Part shown: one piece after another, positions 1 to 4,445 of the stretch
Numbering within the stretch: position 1 is the stretch's first letter
How the letters are laid out: every line of letters begins with the position of its first letter
Notes under the pieces: generated by a model
What the model was told of the DNA's origin: nothing
Seen by the model: the letters and a program-made list of their open reading frames with translations, nothing else
Database searches by the model: none
Assembly (NCBI GenBank): GCA_024691465.1
Contig: JAILNO010000110.1
Location: forward strand, 1 to 5,529
Source: Pseudobutyrivibrio sp.
Lineage (GTDB): Bacteria > Bacillota_A > Clostridia > Lachnospirales > Lachnospiraceae
DNA: 5,529 nucleotides
Direction of reading: 5' to 3'
Translations under genes and position numbers: made by a program

Positions 1-134
1 AGGCTACGGATAATCTTACTGAGGCCCTGAGGTGAAAGGAAAAGTTTGCTAGCTGCCACCTGGAGATTCCTCTCCTCATATACAGTTTGAAAACATTTAA
101 AATTACGTGTATTCATAGGCTTATTTTAAGAGGA
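1..134. other. Intergenic region after the flavoenzyme gene; no supported gene
   Basis: This stretch lies downstream of the flavoenzyme stop codon and runs to the window edge. The part from about 85 to 134 is A+T-rich with no G+C stem followed by a T run, so no canonical terminator for the flavoenzyme is visible here. The part from 19 to 78 is more G+C-rich and repetitive. CTGAGG occurs twice (19-24 and 27-32), AGGTG (30-34) can pair with CACCT (57-61), and GGAGA (62-66) pairs with TCTCC (71-75) around a 4-nt loop. On the minus strand that loop reads GGAA, a GNRA tetraloop. I could not match this to a known RNA family. A plus-strand frame reading ATDNLTEALR then TGA (3-35) could be the tail of a convergent gene, but ten codons cannot decide it. 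Confidence 0.5.
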
Positions 135-2126
135 TTACAGATTATTTGCAACCTCAAAAGCATCCCAAATGCCATACATAATGTTAGAAACCTGTCTAGC
201 ATCACCTAGTAGATAGATCTCGTCTACATCATTCCTATGCGCATTGTAGAGTGTGTTCTCACTAGCGTAACCAACACAGAGAACTACGCTATCTGCTGCG
301 AGTTCCTTAGTGTCATCGCCAACTGTAGCCTTGAGCACACCATTCTTGAACTCAGAAACTCTAGCGCCTGTAACTACATCGATGCCATTAAATGGAATAA
401 GCTTCTCAAGCATTTCCTTGTTAGCTGAGCAAAGTGGTCCATTAACAGCCATGAGCTTATCAAGCGCCTCTACGATAGTAACCTGCTTACCCTTCTGAGC
501 AAGGTCAAGAGCCAGCTCGCAACCTACGAGACCACCACCGACTACGGCTACCTTGTCTCCTGTCTCCTTCTCACCTAAGAGTACCTGCTCAGCTGAGAAT
601 ACCTTATCATCATCCCCAAGTGGGAACATCTTAGGACGTGAACCTGTAGCGATAATAACTGCATCGTACTGTGAATCAAGTACTTCCTTATCAGTAGCTC
701 TAGTGCCCATGTGTACTTCCACATTGAGACGAACCATCTCGTCCTCGTACCATTTTGCGAGAGCGATATCGTCCTCCTTGAAAGCTGGAGCGCCACCAGG
801 GATAAGATTACCTCCCAAGCGGTTAGAAGCCTCGAATAATACAGGCTCATGTCCTCTCTCAGCAAGAACTCTAGCAGCCTCGCAGCCTGCCACACCACCG
901 CCGACGATGAGTACCTTTTTCTTCTTAACAACAGGATTGTACTGGTTAAGCTTCTCCTTGCCAGCCTGTGGATTAACTGCACAGTTGATGAGTGAGTATG
1001 TCTGAATACGACCCATGCAACCCTCCTGACAGCTGATGCAAGGACGGATCTGGCTAAGCTCGTCGCGACGAATCTTATTGACGATATCTGGATCTGCAAG
1101 TGTAGGTCTACCAAGTGAAACCATGTCGCAGATATCTGAATTCAAGCACTCAAGAGCTGTATCTGGATTGTCCACACGACCTGCCATGATTACAGGGATA
1201 TTGACATGCTCCTTAGTAATCTTAGCAAATTCCTTGTATGGAGCCTTCTCCATATACATTGGTGGGTGATTCCACCACCACGCATCGTAAGTACCAGCAT
1301 CTACATCAAGTGCATCGTAACCGTACTTCTCAAGTAACTTAGCAGCCTCGATACCTTCCTCGATATCACGGCCTTTCTCTTCGAATTCCTCTCCTGGGAG
1401 TGCGCCCTCACGGAAGTCCTTAATCATAGACTTAAGAGAGAATCTCATTGCAACTGGGAAGTCCCATCCGCAAGTCCTTGCGATCTCCTCACGGATCTCC
1501 TTAGCGAATCTCAATCTGTTCTCTAAGCTTCCGCCGTACTCATCTGTTCTCTGGTTGAAGAATGAGATTGCGAACTGGTCGATGAGGTATCCCTCGTGCA
1601 CAGCGTGAATCTCCACACCATCGAAGCCTGCGCGCTTAGCATTGTAAGCACCCTTACCGAAGCTCTCCACGATACCGTGAATCTCCTCAACTGTAAGTGG
1701 ACGGCAAGTCTTATCAAGCCATCTGTGAGGAACTGCTGATGCAGATACAGGTGGGAACTCACCCAAGTTAGTAGGAATTGTAACTCGACCGAATCCACCT
1801 GACATCTGTAAGAATATCTTAGAGCCGTATGCGTGTACACGCTCTGTCATCTCCCGGCTGGTTCTTACGAACTGAACTGGGTTGTATGTTGAGTTAGGTG
1901 TATTAGGAAAAGAAGGTTTCTCAACCTCTGTATCTGAAAATGTTACACCTGTGATGATAAGACCGATGCCACCCTTAGCACGTCTTGTGTAGTAATCTAT
2001 ACCTCTGTCATTCCATCCGCCTTCAAAGTCACCAAGACCAAGTGGTCCCATAGGTGCCATTGCATAACGGTTCTTAATCTCAAGCTTACCAATTTTGATA
2101 GGCTCAAATAGTCCCTGGTACTTCAT
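135..2126 (-). CDS. NADH:flavin oxidoreductase, 2,4-dienoyl-CoA reductase / 2-enoate reductase family (FMN, FAD, [4Fe-4S])
   Basis: A 663-residue three-domain flavoenzyme, the usual length for FadH, enoate reductase and BaiCD/BaiH relatives. Residues 1 to about 375 form the Old Yellow Enzyme-type FMN barrel, with HAVHEGYLIDQF (174-185) where Tyr180 matches the proton-donating Tyr of FadH, and FMN-phosphate segments near 316 and 339. Cysteines 363, 366, 370 and 382 (C-x2-C-x3-C-x11-C) bind a [4Fe-4S] cluster. Two dinucleotide folds follow: GGGVAG (409-414, with Glu432) for FAD and GGGLVG (530-535, with Glu553) for NAD(P)H. LLGDA (639-643) is the closing FAD motif. The family passes hydride electrons through FAD and the cluster to FMN to reduce an activated C=C bond in the cytoplasm. 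The start is set by AGGAGG 8 nt upstream. WWWNHPP (283-289) resembles clostridial enoate reductases from memory. The substrate (2-enoate, cinnamate, fatty or bile acid derivative) cannot be read from sequence, and the gene stands alone. Confidence 0.93.
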   Translation of the reverse strand: MKYQGLFEPIKIGKLEIKNRYAMAPMGPLGLGDFEGGWNDRGIDYYTRRAKGGIGLIITGVTFSDTEVEKPSFPNTPNSTYNPVQFVRTSREMTERVHAYGSKIFLQMSGGFGRVTIPTNLGEFPPVSASAVPHRWLDKTCRPLTVEEIHGIVESFGKGAYNAKRAGFDGVEIHAVHEGYLIDQFAISFFNQRTDEYGGSLENRLRFAKEIREEIARTCGWDFPVAMRFSLKSMIKDFREGALPGEEFEEKGRDIEEGIEAAKLLEKYGYDALDVDAGTYDAWWWNHPPMYMEKAPYKEFAKITKEHVNIPVIMAGRVDNPDTALECLNSDICDMVSLGRPTLADPDIVNKIRRDELSQIRPCISCQEGCMGRIQTYSLINCAVNPQAGKEKLNQYNPVVKKKKVLIVGGGVAGCEAARVLAERGHEPVLFEASNRLGGNLIPGGAPAFKEDDIALAKWYEDEMVRLNVEVHMGTRATDKEVLDSQYDAVIIATGSRPKMFPLGDDDKVFSAEQVLLGEKETGDKVAVVGGGLVGCELALDLAQKGKQVTIVEALDKLMAVNGPLCSANKEMLEKLIPFNGIDVVTGARVSEFKNGVLKATVGDDTKELAADSVVLCVGYASENTLYNAHRNDVDEIYLLGDARQVSNIMYGIWDAFEVANNL

Positions 2127-2180
2127 TGAATAATCCTCCTACCTACTTTGATTTTTTTCAATTTAGTTTCTATGCCATTT

Positions 2181-2202
2181 GTTTAACCAGGAATTGTTAA
2201 AC
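2181..2202. promoter_or_regulatory. Perfect 7-bp inverted repeat in the flavoenzyme leader; possible operator
   Basis: GTTTAAC (2181-2187) and GTTAAAC (2196-2202) are exact reverse complements separated by 8 nt. The element sits between the proposed promoter and the ribosome site of the flavoenzyme, roughly 12 to 33 nt into the predicted transcript. It could be a repressor site for a dimeric regulator or a short leader hairpin. It does not match the Rex consensus (TTGTTAA facing TTAACAA). No regulator gene is in the window. Confidence 0.4.
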
Positions 2203-2221
2203 TTTTATCATGTGAGTTAAT

Positions 2222-2252
2222 TTTATAGCACAGGCACTACCAGAGCCATCAA
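2222..2252 (-). promoter_or_regulatory. Candidate promoter of the flavoenzyme gene
   Basis: On the minus strand TATAAA (2222-2227) is preceded by TG at 2230-2231, giving a partly extended -10. TTGATG (2247-2252) lies upstream with a 19-nt spacer, longer than ideal. This would place the transcript start near 2214 and give a leader of about 88 nt. It is the best sigma-A-like match in the gap, but it is not strong. Confidence 0.35.
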
Positions 2253-2274
2253 CAAAAGGTTGATACTGTTCAAC
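2249..2274. promoter_or_regulatory. Three alternating TCAAC/GTTGA half-sites over the -35 region
   Basis: TCAAC (2249-2253), GTTGA (2259-2263) and TCAAC (2270-2274) alternate in orientation with gaps of 5 and 6 nt, so their centres are 10 and 11 bp apart, about one helical turn. The first pair extends to a 6-bp palindrome, ATCAAC/GTTGAT (2248-2253 and 2259-2264). The cluster overlaps the proposed -35 box and extends upstream, a position compatible with either a repressor or an activator. Its function is inferred. Confidence 0.35.
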
Positions 2275-2318
2275 AAATTATTTCATCACTTTTGGAGGCT
2301 ACATGACTTCTGCATAAC

Positions 2319-2358
2319 AAAAAAGGCAGCAGCGCTAAGTCATCACAGCGCTACTGCC
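2319..2358 (-). terminator. Intrinsic terminator of the citrate synthase gene
   Basis: On the minus strand a 12-bp stem (arms at 2347-2358 and 2325-2336) with a 10-nt loop is followed by six U residues (2319-2324). The single non-Watson-Crick position is a U.G wobble in the minus-strand RNA but a C.A mismatch on the plus strand, so the hairpin is oriented for the citrate synthase transcript. It begins 33 nt after the stop codon. Confidence 0.9.
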
Positions 2359-2391
2359 CTTTGTCAATCTTTAACTATCTATCTTCCCTAA

Positions 2392-3750
2392 TTATCTACG
2401 ATTCTTAATATTAACGAAGTCCTGGTGCTCACCTACGTACTTAGTTGCAGGACGCATTATACGGCCATCGTAGAGTTTGTTCTCAACGTTATGGGCTACC
2501 CAGCCAGCTACTCTTGCAATTGCAAATAATGGTGTGTAGAGATCCATTGGGATGCCCAGAAGTTCATATGCAAATCCAGAATAGAAGTCAACGTTTGTTG
2601 GAAGTGGTTTCTTTTTTCTGTCATATGTAATCTCATGAACTGTCTCTTCAAAGAGTCTGTAGAAGTTGAAACGCTCTTCGCAGTGTTTCTCTTTGGCAAG
2701 TTTCTCTGCAAGGTCTCTTAGTATCTCTGCACGAGGATCGCTAAGTGTGTATACAGCATGTCCAAATCCATATACCAGGCCTGTGTGGTCATACATATTG
2801 CCATCTAATAATTCATTTACAACAGCTACAACCTTGTCTTTGTCAGTAGTATATCCAATCTTGTCGATTACTTCTTCCATCATCTTGGCAACTGAGATAT
2901 TAGCTCCGCCATGTTTTGGTCCCTTGAGAGCTCCAAGTGAACCACAGATAGCTGAGTAGAGATCTGTGCCAGTTGAACCAATTACGACATCTGTAAATGT
3001 AGAGTTATTACCACCGCCGTGATCAGCATGAATGAGAAGTATTGCATCGAGAAGATTAGCTTCTCTTTGTGTGAACTTTCCATCAGGACGCAGGAAGCGA
3101 AGAATATTCTCAGCTATAGACAGATCCTTGAGCGCGTAATTAATTACAAGGCTCTCGTGGAATGTGTCATGCATCTTGGCCTGATATGCATATATAGCAA
3201 GTGCAGGGAACTTGGCAATTAGATTGAGTCCCTTTCTAACTGTTTCGTATACATCCAAATTGTCTGGATCATCGTCATAATTATATAGAGAAAGAGTAAG
3301 TGTCTGCAGACGGTTCATAAGATTGATTGATGGTGATCTTAGAATCTCATTAACCAGATACTTATCAGGCAGGTCATAACGCATGGAAAGAGTCTTCTTG
3401 AAATCCTTGAACTGTTCAGCTGTTGGAAGAAAACCAAACAGTAACAGGAAGCATGTCTCCTCAAATCCAAAGTTACCCTGACGGTTCTTAATAAGGTCCG
3501 TAATGCTATAGCCACGGAATAATAAATCGCCTTCGCATGGGATAACATTTCCTTTGTCATCAACGTTGTAACCTACAACATCAGAAACTCTTGTAAGTCC
3601 AATACGGACACCTGTTCCATCATCATTTCGAAGACCTTTTTTGACATTATATTTACTGAATAACTCGTTTGGGATATCAGTATAGTTAGCAGATTGTCCA
3701 TAGAATCTTGCTAAAATGTAATCATCATGGTAGATAGTACGTGCAGGCAT
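2392..3750 (-). CDS. gltA: Citrate synthase
   Basis: A 452-residue cytoplasmic citrate synthase that condenses acetyl-CoA and oxaloacetate to citrate. The catalytic signature is complete: HADHGGGNNSTF (241-252) carries the first catalytic histidine, GPKHGGAN (277-284) carries His280, GFGHAVY (328-334) carries a substrate-binding His, DPRA follows at 338-341, and Asp388 in NVDFYSG is the catalytic aspartate. The N-terminal region contains GLRNDDGTGVRIGLT (39-53), a form I associate with clostridial citrate synthases. The more usual HADHE is HADHG here, which I believe is normal for this clade. The start is supported by AGGAGA 8 nt upstream. No aconitase or isocitrate dehydrogenase gene is adjacent. 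The gene has its own promoter and terminator and so is a monocistronic unit. In anaerobes of this type it probably supplies 2-oxoglutarate for glutamate rather than a full cycle. 2-Methylcitrate synthase activity cannot be excluded from sequence, but no propionate genes are nearby. Confidence 0.95.
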   Translation of the reverse strand: MPARTIYHDDYILARFYGQSANYTDIPNELFSKYNVKKGLRNDDGTGVRIGLTRVSDVVGYNVDDKGNVIPCEGDLLFRGYSITDLIKNRQGNFGFEETCFLLLFGFLPTAEQFKDFKKTLSMRYDLPDKYLVNEILRSPSINLMNRLQTLTLSLYNYDDDPDNLDVYETVRKGLNLIAKFPALAIYAYQAKMHDTFHESLVINYALKDLSIAENILRFLRPDGKFTQREANLLDAILLIHADHGGGNNSTFTDVVIGSTGTDLYSAICGSLGALKGPKHGGANISVAKMMEEVIDKIGYTTDKDKVVAVVNELLDGNMYDHTGLVYGFGHAVYTLSDPRAEILRDLAEKLAKEKHCEERFNFYRLFEETVHEITYDRKKKPLPTNVDFYSGFAYELLGIPMDLYTPLFAIARVAGWVAHNVENKLYDGRIMRPATKYVGEHQDFVNIKNRR

Positions 3751-3768
3751 TTCTCTGCTCTCCTTTTT

Positions 3769-3805
3769 AATACATTTATATTAAAATGTATTGTTGTATA
3801 CATTT
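3769..3805. promoter_or_regulatory. Three alternating AATACATTT-type half-sites in the citrate synthase leader
   Basis: AATACATTT (3769-3777), AAATGTATT (3784-3792) and ATACATTT (3798-3805) alternate in orientation. The first pair is a perfect 9-bp inverted repeat with a 6-nt gap, and the second pair is a perfect 8-bp inverted repeat with a 6-nt gap. The array lies between the -10 box and the ribosome site, about +5 to +41 of the predicted transcript. It could be a cooperative repressor operator, or a leader RNA with two mutually exclusive A+U hairpins, the proximal one ending 4 nt before the ribosome site. No T run follows, so it is not an attenuator of the usual kind. Confidence 0.5.
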
Positions 3806-3816
3806 CATTTAAAAAA

Positions 3817-3846
3817 ATTATAGTCCCCTAATTTCAGAAAGTCCAA
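3817..3846 (-). promoter_or_regulatory. Promoter of the citrate synthase gene
   Basis: On the minus strand a perfect TATAAT (3817-3822) is preceded by TTGGAC (3841-3846) with an 18-nt spacer. The -35 box is only a partial match to TTGACA. It lies just downstream of the terminator that closes the previous operon, where an independent promoter is expected. The predicted transcript start is near 3810. Confidence 0.65.
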
Positions 3847-3873
3847 TAGAATATTTTATTAATTTAACGTGAT

Positions 3874-3922
3874 AAAAAGAAGTTGCCCTCGGCGGTGTTT
3901 TGTACCGCATGAGAACAACTTC
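3874..3922 (-). terminator. Intrinsic terminator of the GH3/membrane-protein operon
   Basis: On the minus strand a long hairpin is followed by five U residues (3874-3878). The outer stem has 12 pairs (3911-3922 with 3879-3890), including two U.G wobbles. The inner stem has five G+C-rich pairs, GCGGT with ACCGC (3904-3908 with 3892-3896), around a 7-nt loop. The wobbles become A.C mismatches on the plus strand, which fixes the orientation. It starts 48 nt after the stop of the small membrane protein. Confidence 0.92.
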
Positions 3923-3970
3923 TTTTGCTCCTATATTATTATAAAATACCTTCTTCTATACACAGTTCAA

Positions 3971-4444
3971 TTACTGCTCTGTCTTTTTTTTTCCAAGAAA
4001 AGCCCATACAATTCCTGCGACGATTGCGATAGCCATTACTACTATATTGGCGATGGCAATATGCGCAGATGAGAGGTTTGCAGGTGACTGAACTTCTGTG
4101 AGTACGTCAGCATTTGAGAAATAGATAAATGCAAAACCTTCTACTCTGCTGCCTACAAGTGTCATAAGTGATGCTGATATAAGGATTGGTGATATAACTT
4201 TGAGTATATCTCCTGCAATATCTGCTACCTTTCCAGCAACTCCCTTAATATCTACAAAGCTTATGCATATTCCGGCTACAATTGTTATCATCCCAAGTAT
4301 TACAAATAACTGAGCCTGTGGAACGCTTCCACCCTGGAAGTATCCTGAAGCGTTTATATTAACCAGATAGAGGATAAACCCTACCAGTGATAATACTAGT
4401 GTTACACATCCTGCTATCATTCCAGCTGATAATTTATTCTTCAT
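3971..4444 (-). CDS. Small four-helix integral membrane protein coupled to the GH3 gene
   Basis: A 157-residue protein of unknown function. Four hydrophobic segments are visible at about 8-29, 46-64, 80-98 and 129-150. Lysines at 2 and 4, at 67, 72 and 82, and in the KKK tail (152-154) predict that both ends and the middle loop are cytoplasmic. Two loops would then face outside: about 30-45 and a longer one at 99-128. No catalytic motif or lipobox is apparent. The start at 4444 is preferred because AGGAGG lies 9 nt upstream. A longer reading to 4510 only adds residues overlapping the GH3 gene in another frame. The GH3 stop and this ATG are 1 nt apart, so translation is probably coupled and the product may assist or anchor the GH3 enzyme, but that role is inferred. 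I do not recognise a named family. Confidence 0.85.
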   Translation of the reverse strand: MKNKLSAGMIAGCVTLVLSLVGFILYLVNINASGYFQGGSVPQAQLFVILGMITIVAGICISFVDIKGVAGKVADIAGDILKVISPILISASLMTLVGSRVEGFAFIYFSNADVLTEVQSPANLSSAHIAIANIVVMAIAIVAGIVWAFLGKKKTEQ

Positions 4445-4445
4445 C

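Noticed and set aside
3..35. Plus-strand frame reading ATDNLTEALR then TGA, as the tail of a convergent gene
   Set aside because: Ten codons are too few to support a gene, and no plus-strand terminator follows. Sequence left of the window would settle it.
17..70. 6S RNA, TPP riboswitch or T-box element suggested by short look-alike stretches
   Set aside because: Only fragments of about 10 nt resemble these families, and their conserved cores are missing from the visible sequence.
62..75. GGAGA/TCTCC hairpin as the terminator of the flavoenzyme gene
   Set aside because: The stem is only 5 bp and is followed on the minus strand by AGGTGGCAGC, not a T run.
1..79. Minus-strand frame starting at ATG 79 and open to the window edge
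   Set aside because: Only 26 codons are visible, there is no ribosome site upstream, and the region has hairpin and repeat character instead.
553..1114. Long open frames on both strands inside the flavoenzyme gene (plus 553-1005, minus 575-1114)
   Set aside because: They are out-of-frame shadows of a gene with complete domain motifs. Their translations are low-complexity, Ser/Arg-rich and lack ribosome sites.
2181..2202. Rex (redox regulator) binding site
   Set aside because: The arms read GTTTAAC and GTTAAAC with 8-nt spacing rather than TTGTTAA facing TTAACAA, so only the A+T core is shared.
2445..3563. Several open frames overlapping citrate synthase (for example plus 2666-2959, plus 3019-3222, minus 3339-3563)
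   Set aside because: All lie within the citrate synthase gene, whose catalytic motifs are intact, and none shows recognisable protein features.
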